DNA of 64,000 bases from contig JARBJD010000196.1 in assembly GCA_033064195.1 (NCBI GenBank), forward strand, positions 1-64,000. The letters are read 5' to 3'. The stretch is from Blattamonas nauphoetae (taxonomy: Eukaryota > Preaxostyla > Oxymonadida). The notes below the pieces were generated by a model that saw only the letters and a list, made by a program, of their open reading frames with translations, was not told the origin of the DNA and did not search any database. This document shows positions 46,140-57,674 of this stretch, piece by piece. A program made the position numbers and the translations under genes. Position 1 is the first letter of the stretch. Every line of letters starts with the position of its first letter.

Positions 46140-47842
46140 GGTGTCCAATTGTGTCCAATCATGGGTGGATCAAGCTGATCCTCGCATGTCGCAGAATGGA
46201 CTCTGATTCAAGCCATTTCGCCCTTTCTCGTGTTATTATGATCAATTCTTTGTGAAATAGAATGGAGAAATGAATTGAGGGTGAAATGAACGAGATGAAA
46301 AAAGAGTGTCCAATTGAGGTCAACTGTCCAGTCCAACACTGGACAGTGTCCAATCCACTTAACAGACCAAGAAATTTGTAGATTATCATCAACAGGTGTC
46401 CCACCAACGAAGCATCTGATTGGAGTCTCGAAATTGAATCGTCCTCGAACGTTGATTGTGACACCGAAGTTCCCCAACCAACCCAAACACTCAAACGAAC
46501 GAGAAAAAATCTACAAAAAACATGGGGCCCACGCAGAGTTCATTAATGACAAACGCTTCTCGTTGAACAATCCAAAGTCATATTTTATTGTGTTTCCGAC
46601 ACTATCTGCAGCAAGATCAGCTCTTCTAGAACTGCAAAAACACAATACAGCAGTTTTTGGCGATCAGACCATTTGTTATTCCTGGTTTAGAGTCGTTGGG
46701 ACACACTCCAACCGGTCAGTCACTCCATCACCGCTTCCAATTGATGTTCTGAAAAGCACCGCTCTAAATATTTACTCTTTCTTTGTCTCAGATTTTTCAG
46801 CAACTACTGTTCTCTTTGACCTCTCTGCATCGCGGCCACTGTCATCTTTCATCGTCCACTTTCCTGAAACCGCGAAAGCAGAACAAATCCTCAAACGGTA
46901 CTCAGTTGAACATCTCATGGCACATCCGTTTCAACTCACACAAGCCCTCCCACCGATGCTCACCCCTTTATCTTCCTCTAATGCCCAAAGCTCTCTATCA
47001 ATCGGGCCAGACATATCGAATGGGGAGGAGCAAACAGCCGAAACGGCAGCCACGACACGATCTTCTCCTTCCCCGCTTTCTGTGACGACACCATCGATAG
47101 TCACTCCAAATCCACAAAATTCGGAACATTTGCGATCCAATTCGTCCCTTCAACCTGTTGAAGGAGAGGAACTCCCTCAATACACTCCACTCAGTCTACA
47201 CGTCAACCATCCGGAGTCACACGATTGTGGTGAGCAATTAACGCCTGCCAACACTTCAACACCAACCATGAATCCAAATGTCCCATCATTCGTGTCCAAA
47301 TTCATGATTTCTGCGACGCAAACACAGGTGGAAGGAACACCATTCCAAAAGCAACAGCAAAATGGATTTCAGACCTCACATGGAATCACACCAACTCCTT
47401 TTGATCATTATACGGCCCATTCGAGTGAGTATTCTCCTAATCCCAACTTCACCCCAAATTCATCTTCTTTCACATGTCGCGTGTCTCCACCGTCGATAGC
47501 AGCTTTAAACCTTCCAAATTCGGAAAACTCGCGACGAAACGATGCAAGTACATCCGTCAATAGCACATATTCACATTCTCATCTCCGAATCACCACTCAG
47601 GATGATCTCGAGATCCAACGTGAAGTTCATCGCAATTTCAACGTTTCTCAGTTCACCCAACATCCAAATCTCGAAAACTTCCCACAGGATGATACAACTC
47701 TATCCACCAATGGAGAAATCGTCCCGCGCCAGTCATCTCACATCATTAGCCTTCAAAGTCACTCCGACAACGACCTCCTCTCTCCTCATCAGCAACAGTT
47801 CGAGGTCAGTCGACCTTCTCCCGTCAATAAGCCCTTTTCTAC

Positions 47843-49586
47843 GGGACTGTCTATAGTTCATCAGCAGTTTCAACTATAGTTCATCAGCATCCCACAATTG
47901 GAGATCTGTGAGATTTATCCACTTCTTTTCGATAAAGATTGAAAAAATGACATAAAATGAAGAAGAAGACGGTTTTGAGGTTAGCATGTTTGGTTTGAAT
48001 GATTAGTTCTGTTGAGAAGGTGAAAGAGTTGATGTGGGTTAAAAGAGGAGAAGGATGAGAGGTAAGTCCAGAAAAAAGAGCGATTTCCAGCAGAAAAAAC
48101 CGTGCTCAAGAGTGAGAGAAGGAGATAGTGCTCCATGAGGGCAGAAATCACATATCGAGAATGTGATCGTGCGGTCAAGCAATAGAGATTGAAAAGACTT
48201 CAGAAAATCGGAGTGACTGAAGATATCAAGTCGTTGAAGGATTCTGGGGGGAGGTTGCTTGAACAAAGTGCTGAATATGACAAAGATGATCTGAAATGCT
48301 GAGAGCCAGAATTGAAAAGAAAGTCGAGACTTAGAAGAAAAAAGATGCATACACTCAAGTATCGAGGTAAAAAATCAACAATGGTGTAGAGGATGGACTT
48401 CAGGGAGAGGAAAGTTTGAGACTAGTGTTTGATTTTCGAGTTTGAATGAGAGATGAGTTGAGTGACTGTATCCTGTGATGAGTAATATTGGAATTGTGAA
48501 AAAAAGGATTGATAAAGTGACAAGTCACACACGAACAGTGCTATACTGTCCAAAGACCAGACGATCGTTGAAAAGTCAGAAAGTCACTCAGTCTGGGATG
48601 CTTTTCCCTTAGATATGTTTGGAAATCCACTGAGAGACATGAAAGTTGATTCAGACGAGTTCTTCATAAATGATGAGCACACGTTGAGGACCAGATCGGA
48701 AAAAAATGAAGCAAAGTTTGAATCATCGTACAATTGTTGGACAATTTTGGGAAATTGGAAAATGCCGGAAAGATGACGAAAAAAATACGAACCTTTCCTC
48801 CAGCTCCAAATCATGTCATGTCACAGTACGACCCTTCCATTCGTCGCGATGTTGAGAGTTCTCTGTGAGAACGACAGACCATCAGCTGTTGATCCCACGC
48901 CGGAATATGTGTTGGACTGTCAGACCTACCGAATTGATCCCTCAATCAGATGTTTTTGGGATAGAGCGTGGTGATGACGAGATGGAGAAGAACGAAGTAG
49001 ATGGGAGTACTCCGTTTTGTGGAGGGAAGTTGCTGTTGAGAGTGGACATCAATCGGCTTCAGAACGCGCAAGGGATCAACAAAGTTTCCAAATTATCAAA
49101 ATTGTCCAACAACTGTACCAATCCTTCCAATCAGAGACGATACGGTCCAAGAAGACAATGAATCCATCGCTGACAGATTTTTTGAGTTCCTGAGGAGAAA
49201 TCTCAAAGAGCAAGAGCACAGACCTTTCAGAGATTCACGATTTGTTCAGTTCGGCTGAATATCCTCACAGCATCATGCTGAGAAACCATATGTGTTCACA
49301 AAGTTATTTTCGTTGGAGTTCTGTCCGTTAGTTTTGATTGATCCACATCTGTACTTGTCGAAGTCGCAATACCGATTCTCAAAGCATATGTGATCAGATC
49401 TTCCTCGCAGTGCCTTCTAAGAAATATTCGCGCTTTGGTTGATGGATTCCCTATCTTTCTATCCCAATTACGATGACTGATATGGACATGATGTGAGAAG
49501 GAAGATGGTACCCAAATCGGTGTAAAGGAAATTATGGGCCTCTGATGAACTATAGTTGGTATTGCTGATGAACTATAGTCAGTCCC
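47843..49586 (-). mobile_element. Pack-type element 2, splitting a coding exon
   Basis: Termini GGGACTGTCTATAGTTCATC and GGGACTGACTATAGTTCATC are inverted, each containing two direct copies of CTATAGTTCATCAGCA (the innermost copy slightly varied). A perfect 9-bp duplication CTTTTCTAC flanks the element (47834-47842, 49587-49595). Excision restores the host frame, and the relic at 41053 shows an empty site. The outermost bases resemble those of the element at 24581 (GGGGTTGACTATAAT), suggesting one family. It encodes no transposase; antisense helical-protein fragments fill it. Confidence 0.85.
48039..48814 (-). pseudogene. Captured helical-repeat gene fragment
   Basis: Within Pack-type element 2. 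The minus strand reads YFFRHLSGIFQFPKIVQQLY, FASFFSDLVLNVCSSFMKNS and SLSGFPNISKGKASQ (48814-48584), then stops. Further down it reads SAFQIIFVIFSTLFKQPPPR and LKSFQSLLLDRTITFSICDF (48350 onward). Composition and helix pattern resemble the large helical host proteins in this window. Stops and missing ends show it is only a captured piece; the parent gene is not in the window. Confidence 0.6.
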
Positions 49587-50256
49587 CTTTTCTACAGAAC
49601 AACAGTGTTCATCGGAGACATCTTCGTGTCCTCAGACTCCAATATCCGCCCCTGCAGCCTTCCATGACAAGAATGGACATCATTTCGACAATTTGGACAC
49701 GGAAGACAATGTAATCTCAACAGGGAGCTCCGCGATGACACACACACCGAACTCCTCATTTTATGACAGACATTCCAACACATTCACGGATTCTGGTGAC
49801 CTCTCAAGTTCGAGCACTTCTTCCACATGCCTCGAATCACTTTTTGTTCCCTCCTCGACCTCTCCTCCAACAAAAGACTCAGACTGGACAGAAGAAATCT
49901 TGCAACAGCCTCCATTTTCCACGTCCGAAGGCAATGAAATTGGGATGCAGCCTGTGCTTGACTTTGATGTCAACCCACACGCTTTTCAGTTCATGCCTCA
50001 AGCGGGTTTGGATCACTCGAGTGCGTCTGAGAATGATGCAGTCTCATTCACAAGCTCGATGTTCTCTCAGATCACGATCTCTTCATTTGTCGGGACGCCA
50101 TCAAACATTGATTCGGCGGAAGACGAGACCATCTCAACCGAGAGTCTTTCTTCCACGTGCTCATCATCTTGGCTCGACTCCTTTCTTCCGGACTCCTCGA
50201 ACTGTCTTCAAGACAAGTCGCCCGAACAGATTGAGGGATCTGGCGTGTTTCACTGA

Positions 50257-50996
50257 TAGTGGTGTTAGAAATCCGCCACTCGTTAGAAACCCGCCAGGGT
50301 GTTATAAAACCGCCACTTCATTCTTCCTTCATTTCGCTTTTCTCAATGTCTCTACAGAAGGTATAATGAAGGTTTCTGGAAGAATCGTGGAAACACAAAT
50401 TCAAATTTCCAAGCCCAGTTCACGATTTATGATGTTCACGCAAAAAACTCGTCGCAACACACAAGTCTCTCTCTGAATCATGACCTATCGAACGATCGAA
50501 GCGAGATCCCGACTGTCTCTGAAGTCATTTCACCTTTCCGCAAAGCTGCTTTGCTGTTGACTGAAATCGTCCAGATGTTGCTTTTCGGGACTGAAAATCA
50601 CATGAAGAGGATCAAAACAAAGATCAAACAGATATTGATGTCAATGGCCGAAGGATGGAGGACCTCGTTTGATTTGGTTTGATAGGAAGGAAAGAAGAGA
50701 AGAATCTTACTATATTTACAGATATTACACTGATTCATGGCGATCATTGACTGGGACTTCAATGAATCCAGAAATGAGTGGGATACGATGGCGACGCACC
50801 ATCTGAAGAATGATCACTTTCATTTTCGTCACTTCACGATGATTAAGATTTGATTTTTATGAAAAATATGAGAAAATCAGAGTATAATGTGAATAAATGG
50901 TGAAAGAGAACGACTCCGATCAAGATCATACTGTGGCGGTTTTTTAGACTCTCCCTGGCGGGTTTCCGAACACTTGCGGATATCTGACACTACTAT
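50257..50996. mobile_element. 740-bp MITE or Pack-type element abutting a stop codon
   Basis: About 60-bp imperfect inverted repeats start TAGTGGTGTTAGAAATCCGC and contain AAACCCGCCAGGG and AAACCGCCAC on both sides. TGA flanks each end (50254-50256, 50997-50999), a probable 3-bp duplication; the left TGA is the host stop codon. The interior has an open plus-strand stretch at about 50362-50682 (GFWKNRGNTNSNFQAQFTIY...) without a start Met, possibly captured coding sequence. Confidence 0.7.
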
Positions 50997-51040
50997 GATG
51001 GGAATCCTCTCCTTCCATCAACAAGTCATCGCCGTTGTGA

Positions 51041-51481
51041 GTGAGCAAAAACCCAAACGACTCGGAACAGGGAGACGATAGTTTACTTCGCCCTGTCGAA
51101 GGAGAGGAACACCATCAGTTGTCTCCTATCCCCATCGGAATCAAATGTCCGACTTCACACCATCTTGGCGAATCATCAACGCCTGGATTCGTCCCCACAT
51201 CTGACATGAAGAAAAACGCGCCAAGCTTCATTCCGAAAGCTGAAACGGTCGAAAATCCGCACCAAAAGACGTCTTTAGACGGGAGAAGTGGGGGGACCAG
51301 CCTCCGTTTTCCACGTTCGAAGGCGAAGATGATGAGGAACAGCCTGTGTATGATGACTTCGACACGAAGACACAACCATTCCATGTTTCTGTTTGATTCC
51401 TTCTGGATCGTCAGCGAGACCTTCATTCCATTTGCAGTCGTACACACCGATGGAGCACACTTTTTTGTTCACTGTGTGTGA
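51041..51481 (+). pseudogene. Second relic of the RRM-like gene family
   Basis: Reads DDSLLRPVEGEEHHQLSPIP, CPTSHHLGESSTP and MKKNAPSFIPKAE, parallel to LQPVEGEELPQYTPLSL, HDCGEQLTPANTSTP and NPNVPSFVSKF in the intact-order gene. It is cut off on both sides and shifts frame after about 51290. It probably arose by local duplication. Confidence 0.6.
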
Positions 51482-51736
51482 TCTTCACTTCAACCATCTC
51501 CCTTATTGGAATGATGATCACCGTTTTCTCATCAAGCGAGTAAAGGTGTCCGATGGCATGCACCAGAAGTTAGCTCAAACAAACTACACATGAACTCAGT
51601 CCATGGTAGATCGTACCGGGTGTGACTTCGAAGCTGAGACTCGAGTAAAGTTGAAGTTTGGACTGATCAGATCGCTGCTTCCCACAACTTTTAAACGAAC
51701 CCAGAAATTCTGTAATCCATTTTTCATCCTGAAAGA
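51482..51736. other. Intergenic, no gene recognised
   Basis: Short gap between a relic and the next helical gene. It should hold the promoter of the plus-strand gene at 51737. Confidence 0.4.
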
Positions 51737-54700
51737 ATGATTGCAGCAAGTGCTACTTCTCTTACATCAAGAATAGTCAGTTTAGATGCTTTAACTTTGA
51801 CAGAAGCCGAGAACAATCTCGACAAACATTTCAATGCCCTTATCGCTTCATATTCAGACCCAAATGAGCATTCTCTTCAAGATTATCAACGATCTCTAGT
51901 TTCTCTTCTACGAAGTGTGTTTTCATGACATTCTTCGACATTTTGTGTGCTCTTCAGGATGTTTGATCCACGTGACCAACGATGATCGAAATGATTATCT
52001 TCATCGATTTGGAATTGCCTTATCTCGACGTGAAAGTCAAGTTTGCTCTGTTCATTCAAAATTCTCCCCATTCTATGTTCTCATCTCCAGGAAATCGATT
52101 TCAAGTCTCTCGCAACAATCGGTTTGTTTCTCCTTTTTTGATTGTTTCAGTGTCCTCCGATGAAGATGTGATCGCTCTCTTCCACACTTCGGGATTCTCT
52201 CGATTGATTCTCGAGCAGATCCAACCGAATCAGACCAACAACCATCGACTTGTCCAACTTGCCAAAATTTCTGAACTCAGCCCCCTGATTTCGATTCCAG
52301 CTCTCTCAGAACATCTTTCATCTCTTTTCCGCAGTTTTCTCTGCGAACCTCAACAATATCTCGTCAAATACCATCCAAATTATTTGTCCACTTTTTCGTC
52401 GTTGATGGACATTTTGTGCAATGAAGTGATGGCATGTGCCATCCTTGGTATTGGTGATGGAGTCTATGAAACTATTGTCACCAATTTTCGCTCCTTTTGG
52501 AAAGCCACAATCCGTAAACAATTTGAACACTCATGGATGGACAACGATTTTGGATTATTGCAACAAATCCTGAAAATCTCACAAGATAACTATGTTTGAT
52601 CTTTCACTTTTTTCCGACAATCTCTTCAGGCTCCAATGAAGAAAATAACTGAATATGTCAACATTCTCGCAGGCTGGATCCTCACTGATGACAATCCTGA
52701 TGAAAACCCTCGCATGAATCTTCTTTCTCAATGCCTCCAACACACGGCAACTTATTTGGATGGTGTGCCCTTTTGAGCATCCTGACGGGTTTGTCTCTTC
52801 CTCAGCCCATCCCGACCTCATCGACTCGTTTCTCGGAACAATTTATCTCTCCTCTCTATCCAACATTCTCTTCTGTCACGATCGACACTTCAATCTCATC
52901 TCCACACTCAGTCAGTCTTCCTCTCCTCTCTTCACCAAACTCAGCGAACCGCTCCTCGACCCAACATTCCCTCTCCACTCCCTCCTCTCCCCTCGCTCGT
53001 TCACCGACCCTGCCAGCTCCTTTTTCCGCATGGCCAGCACAAACCCTGTCTTCTTCCGTCGCCTCATCGAGACGCACGCAAGACCAATTTTAGAAATCAC
53101 CGTTGCGACCGCTATGAGTTCAGTTCGAGTTGTGTCTGACGATCCATCTGAACCGCACTGCCTCGAGTTTGGTCGAGCGACTCAGAATTGGATTGTGCTG
53201 CTCAACATATTCGAAGAAGCGAGAAAGAATCCGATATCTCACGAAAGTAAGTTTCACCCGCTCCCATCTCCTCCTCTCACTCTCCTCATTCTCTTCGCTG
53301 CGAGCACGAACGACGACCTGTCGACCGCTGCTGGGTCTGTCTTCTCAAACAAATTTGGCCTGTCCACACCACACACCGAGGCTCTCCTCTTCGCCACTCC
53401 AACGACCTTCACTCTCAGCGATGCTTTCACCCCTCGACATTCTCAGATCTTGGGAGACTCGACTCACAAAAATGGTTCTTCTTTGTCGATTTGTGCCGAA
53501 GCTGGTTGTTGTGTGATGACGAAGGTTCTATCTGATTTCTCCTGCACAGACAAAGCCATTGACTTCGCGATCAAGCTTCGGGTTCATTTCGCTGGTTGTC
53601 TTGTGAACGCGCTTCACTCGACCACCGCACTCTCTCACTCCTTCCCATTCTTCTCTCCCGAGCTGTGCGGATTGTCACAACAAACAAGTGTGTGGAATGA
53701 TCCTAACCAACCATCTGCACTCACTGCTCTGACAACCCTGGCAGAAAGCCAAATCAATCTCGTCTTCCGCGTTTCTGCATGGGAACGAAACATGAATGAC
53801 GCAGACGAGGAGAGAAGAGACATCACTTTTGTCCATCTCTTCCCCTTTCTTGGAGGACAATCACAAGCCATATTTCTGTCATCCTTCATATCAATCTACA
53901 AATCAATGAAACATCCTGTTCACACATCTTTCGAGAGAGTTGTGGAAGTCTTGCTCGAGATTGCGACAGTGAATTCCGTCAACACTCCCATCGCCCTCCT
54001 CACAGAAACGAGAAAAATCGGAGAACTACTCTCCTGCATCAATCCAGAGACTCATTTATTGGACCTGAATCGCAGATATCAACCATCATTCGAATTGTCC
54101 ATTGTCGAGAAACTGAAAACAGCTCAGGGCGAAGAGAGGTGGAAACTGTTGACCCAACTCGCTGTTGTTTCGAGGGATGATCGAAATTACTCGACAGAAG
54201 TGATGAGAGTGGAGAACGATGCACAAGCATTTCTCATCTTGTCTGTTGACACGATCAGGTCAGCTCCACGCATCAACTTTCGTCTCGTCTCGAATCCTGA
54301 AGCATTCGATCGTGTTATCGAGTTCGCTGGTCGTCTGGACAATCTTCCGTTGGTCAGAGCTGCCTTGGCTCAGATTGGGGACACTGTCGCAAAAGTCGAT
54401 TTTCACACACTCGTTGATCAGGTCCTCAACATCGATAGAAAACCAGAACTGCGAGATCTCGTTTTGAATACCCTGAATGTGATCGCTACTCGTCGTCGGG
54501 AGGGAGTGGAGGAGGGATGTGCTGTGGGGAAGGATGAGATGACGTCGCAGATTGTTGTGTCATGTTTGGAAGTGTTCCGATTTCTGATAAACTTTGATTC
54601 GTTCGACCCAAGCCCTGCCATCGACTCGCTGGTCTCGCTGGCAGTGACCACTGATGTCTCCCTTCTTCGCTCTCTCCTGCCACTTCTTCAGATGATCGAA

Positions 54701-55831
54701 GAGCGAACACGAAACACTCCAACACCTTTCTCGATCTCCACAGTCACTGCTCCGTTCAGAGGTATTCACCAAGCATCCATCACCAGACAACCACTCTCAT
54801 CCATTGTCGCCTTCATCCTTCTCTCAATCAGGCTGGATCCACACCAGATGTTCAAGCTTCGATGTGATGCTCGGACTAGTTCTCCATTCTCTGACAGATA
54901 CAATCAACCTGAAAACCCGATCTCTCTTTCGAACCTTTTTTCTGAACTGAACGAGAGTCTGATCACTGAAATCGCAAAGGAAATGACAGAAAATGTCTGT
55001 CTCATTTTGGAGGAGAGAAAAGCGAGCTCTTCGTGTCCTCTGACTCCTGACGATCCACTTGGGATCAGTCTCGCTCAGAATGACAGAACCACAACTCCCA
55101 AACAACTCATCATCGCTCTCCATGATATTGTCATTCCAGACGACCCAGCATCGATTTCAGCTTCCACTTTCGTTCCACTCGCTCCCTTCCTATCTCGAAT
55201 TCTCAAAATTGTCGTTCCTTCATCCACAGATAGAATGGACATTTCTTGGAAGGATGTTGAACCCTCACAATGGCTGAACGTGTTCCTCTCTCTCGTTCTG
55301 TGTCTTTTCCACATGACAACACCATCCACTCTCTCCGCCCCTCCTCTCTCCTCTCTTCTCTCCGCCCTCTCCATCGCTCTCGTTCGTCTAGACACAATCC
55401 CATCATCATTGAGTCTTTACTCAAAATTCCGCAGCATGTTCGAGTTGAGTCAGAATCGATCAAACCAACAATTGGGACAGATTGTACTTGTTCTGTCTGA
55501 AGAAGGGATGGAGGACAGAAGTGAACTTGCTCTTGACTCGTTCTCGCTCGTCTTTCTGAACAAGTTGAAAGGAACAAACGTGCAAGGTCGTGTTGATCCA
55601 CCACATCAACATACTCGACGTCGTCCATTTTTTAAGTTAGCTGACGGTGGACAACGTCAAGTGAGACGAGACAATCGTCGAGATTTTGGTGGATTTGGTG
55701 ATGAGGACTTCATTCGAAACGAACCGTTCCACCGACAACATCTGTTTCAACCTGAACATGATCCGTCCATGTTGAGATCGATCTGGCGGAGATTTGGTTT
55801 ATCAAGTCGACCAAATTCAAGATGGTACTGA
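51737..55831 (+). CDS. Large alpha-helical (HEAT-like) repeat protein
   Basis: The probable start is MIAASATSLTSRIVSLDALT at 51737. Exons after it join across small introns: DLELPYLDVK-EIDFKSLATI-VSSDEDVIALFH, SQDNY-APMKKITEYVNIL (intron 52594-52629, 36 nt) and ATYLD-AHPDLIDSFLG (intron 52763-52805, 43 nt). The main exon is then open to the stop at 55831, possibly with one more intron near 53250 (GTAAGT). The protein is at least about 1,200 residues of mainly helical repeats rich in Leu, Ser and Pro-initiated turns, ending in an Arg/Gln/His-rich tail (DNRRDFGGFGDEDFIRNEPF). No catalytic motif is visible; a scaffold role is a guess. Early exon boundaries are uncertain. Confidence 0.7.
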
Positions 55832-56130
55832 CAGAATTGTTGCGAGAAGAACAAAAATGGTGAGAAAGGAGGTCGATGGAGGTTGGAAAAGAGGCACGTG
55901 ATAAGCTATACTTTTTTTGTGAAGCGAAATCTGTTAAATCTGACTTCAGTGAAAAGGTCACCATGGATTGTGGCTGTGAATCGAGCTTTGTTCGTTTGTT
56001 CGCTCATACTTGTCACAACCTGTTGGTTCACGCTGGAGATTTCCTTGATGACCTGTTTCAGACAAAAAAGTGTGAAAACCTCTCAATATAAGACAAATAA
56101 GCTCTCGGACGTGATCAAAACATGATCGAC

Positions 56131-57213
56131 TCAAAACTCGATCATTCCCTGAATTCCGATCGAAAAGTTCATTCCAATCAGGCGCCCAAACTGCTTAGCG
56201 GAAGTGACCGTCTCCCAAACTTGGATTCGAGACGGATTGGTCAAGTGTTTGTCGACAGTGTCATCTAACCCTTCGTTCAGCCACATTCGAAAGGCTTCTC
56301 TTCCGTTCACAGCCACCTGCCCTCCGATTTTTTTCGTGTGTAAGAGTGTGGCACGTATGGCCCGGAATATGCCGTCATTATTGTCTGTCGTGTCTGGGAG
56401 AGTGAATGACGCGAAGAAGCACATTGAGAAGGATGCAAATGCATTCACAGCGAGAGGCGACGAGTAGAACGGAATTGTGAACAAGAGAGATCTTAAAAGG
56501 TCGATTAACGATCCTGTGTAGAGAGCGAATGGCCAGACACGACTCTGGCTTAGACACACGAGATAATCACTGCATGGTGCCACTCCAAGTGTCAACCACG
56601 TCTCAAATGCTGCCCGTCCGGAATTAGTGTCGTGTGGGTAGTTCATCTTCATGTCATGCGAGAACGGCAGGAGTGACGAGAGAACAGCGACGATGCTGTC
56701 CTCCAACTTCAGATCCTTTGGAAGTGCTTCCAGACGTGGTTGGAGAGCAGCAAAGAGTCTTGTGACGATGTTGTGAGAGATCAGCCTCAATTTTTGACCA
56801 GAGCCGGAACGGCCAATCGTGGCCTTCAGAAATGAGAGCGTCGCTTCAACAATTCGGCGGCTCCGCGCTGACAGGAGAGTCTGGATCGATTCAACGAGAC
56901 CCAAATTTGGATCTTCATGATTCGGAACGAGGTCGTACAACAAATCATCGGTGCTGAAGAAGCGAGACGATGGGCTCAAAACGGAAAGAAGAGTCTCGGC
57001 CATCTCCTCCTGATCATCGTCAAATGGATGGTCCTCCTTGATTAGCTCCAGCAAAGAGAGAAAGAGGGTCGAACAAGTGGATTTTGTCTGGGCGGATGAA
57101 ATGGATGAGCAGTGCTTTTCGACGATGGGTAAGAGTTTTCGAAATTCAGAAATCGGAAAGAAGAAAGCTGAGCTATGAGAATCAGCTGGGTTTTCTGATA
57201 GTCCCCCACTCAT
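56131..57213 (-). CDS. Alpha-helical repeat protein, 360 aa, single exon
   Basis: An intact frame from MSGGLSENPADSHS (57213) to GIQGMIEF (56131). It begins with a polar leader, then helices: FRKLLPIVEKHCSSISSAQT, LLELIKEDHPFDDDQEEMAE, LGLVESIQTLLSARSRRIVE, ATLSFLKATIGR. The block FDDDQEEMAETLLSVL parallels FDDALQDTAATFLRSL in the broken gene at 11274, and LLSARSRRIVEATLSFL parallels its LLSSPHPKLVVASLWLL, so the two belong to one family. No enzymatic motif. By recall such proteins are numerous in Blattamonas; function unknown. Confidence 0.85.
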   Translation of the reverse strand: MSGGLSENPADSHSSAFFFPISEFRKLLPIVEKHCSSISSAQTKSTCSTLFLSLLELIKEDHPFDDDQEEMAETLLSVLSPSSRFFSTDDLLYDLVPNHEDPNLGLVESIQTLLSARSRRIVEATLSFLKATIGRSGSGQKLRLISHNIVTRLFAALQPRLEALPKDLKLEDSIVAVLSSLLPFSHDMKMNYPHDTNSGRAAFETWLTLGVAPCSDYLVCLSQSRVWPFALYTGSLIDLLRSLLFTIPFYSSPLAVNAFASFSMCFFASFTLPDTTDNNDGIFRAIRATLLHTKKIGGQVAVNGREAFRMWLNEGLDDTVDKHLTNPSRIQVWETVTSAKQFGRLIGMNFSIGIQGMIEF

Positions 57214-57674
57214 TCAAGATGAAGAAATGATCGAACCAACATAAAAGATCCTGAACAGTGCATTGTTCCAACTGCTAAAACCACTATATATCCGTTTCTC
57301 TTCCTCTCTTTTCATCACATGTGTCCAGGAATCAATATCTGCGTTACAGATGTCGGATGGACGACCGACTGTCTCGAATGGAGTGAAATCTCAGTAAAAA
57401 TGTGACAATTGTGTGAACCAATCGGGTTGGAGGCATCTAATTATGATAGAAAAAGGGAAAAACTCCCGCTGGAACACGGCGATCATCCACAGCGAGTGAA
57501 AGGAGATGTCAACGTCGAAAGAGTGATTTGACGTTTCCTATCTTCTGACGACATCTATCCTTCCTGAATGTCTCCATAAAACGAGAGGACAGTCTGTGAA
57601 GCTTCTCTAAGGACATTAGTATGTCAAGGAGTAGTTCATTTGCAGCTATCGCGATTTCATGGTTCGATCCATCC
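57214..57674. promoter_or_regulatory. Divergent intergenic region
   Basis: Separates the starts of a minus gene (57213) and a plus gene (57675), so both promoters should be within these 461 bases. Includes TATATATCCGTTTC at about 57280. No confident motif assignment. Confidence 0.4.

Larger units (their letters stand above)
42475..46370. mobile_element. 3.9-kb element with 8-bp target duplication
   Basis: Ends are inverted (TTGGTCTGTTA on the left, TAACAGACCAA on the right) and flanked by GAAATTTG on both sides (42467-42474, 46371-46378). Excision with one copy restores the host frame exactly, confirming the borders. Inside are minus-strand gene-like pieces (SLFDRTHAVPESIPNSLHVY at about 42700, DTPTPRTKRMLEIYRLVEP at about 43100, CSEKKRTTVIMWKDKEIRMC at about 44060) and a pogo-like transposase region. 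Clusters of GTCCAGTCCAA-type motifs lie near both ends. An 8-bp duplication suggests hAT-, P- or Merlin-type mobilisation rather than pogo (TA), so the pogo unit is probably nested. Confidence 0.8.
42272..50256 (+). pseudogene. RRM-like, Ser/Thr-rich protein gene broken by two transposons
   Basis: Host segments are 42272-42474, 46379-47842 and 49596-50256. Removing each element with one target copy restores one frame: APLNEIEIC-RLSSTGVPPTKH at the first site and VNKPFST-EQQCSSETSS at the second. The N-terminal part (KKEVVIALRRYFG...TEIMLKMKDPTLIDRICEAP) is followed by RTLIVTPKF and SYFIVFPTLSAARSALLELQ, spaced like RRM beta strands; a La/RRM-type RNA-binding protein is possible but tentative. 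The rest is a long low-complexity Ser/Thr/Pro/Asn tail ending EGSGVFH at 50256. 5' exons before 42272 (acceptors near 42198 and 42243) were not traced. Two coding insertions make this copy non-functional; relics of relatives lie at 41053 and 51041. Confidence 0.75.
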
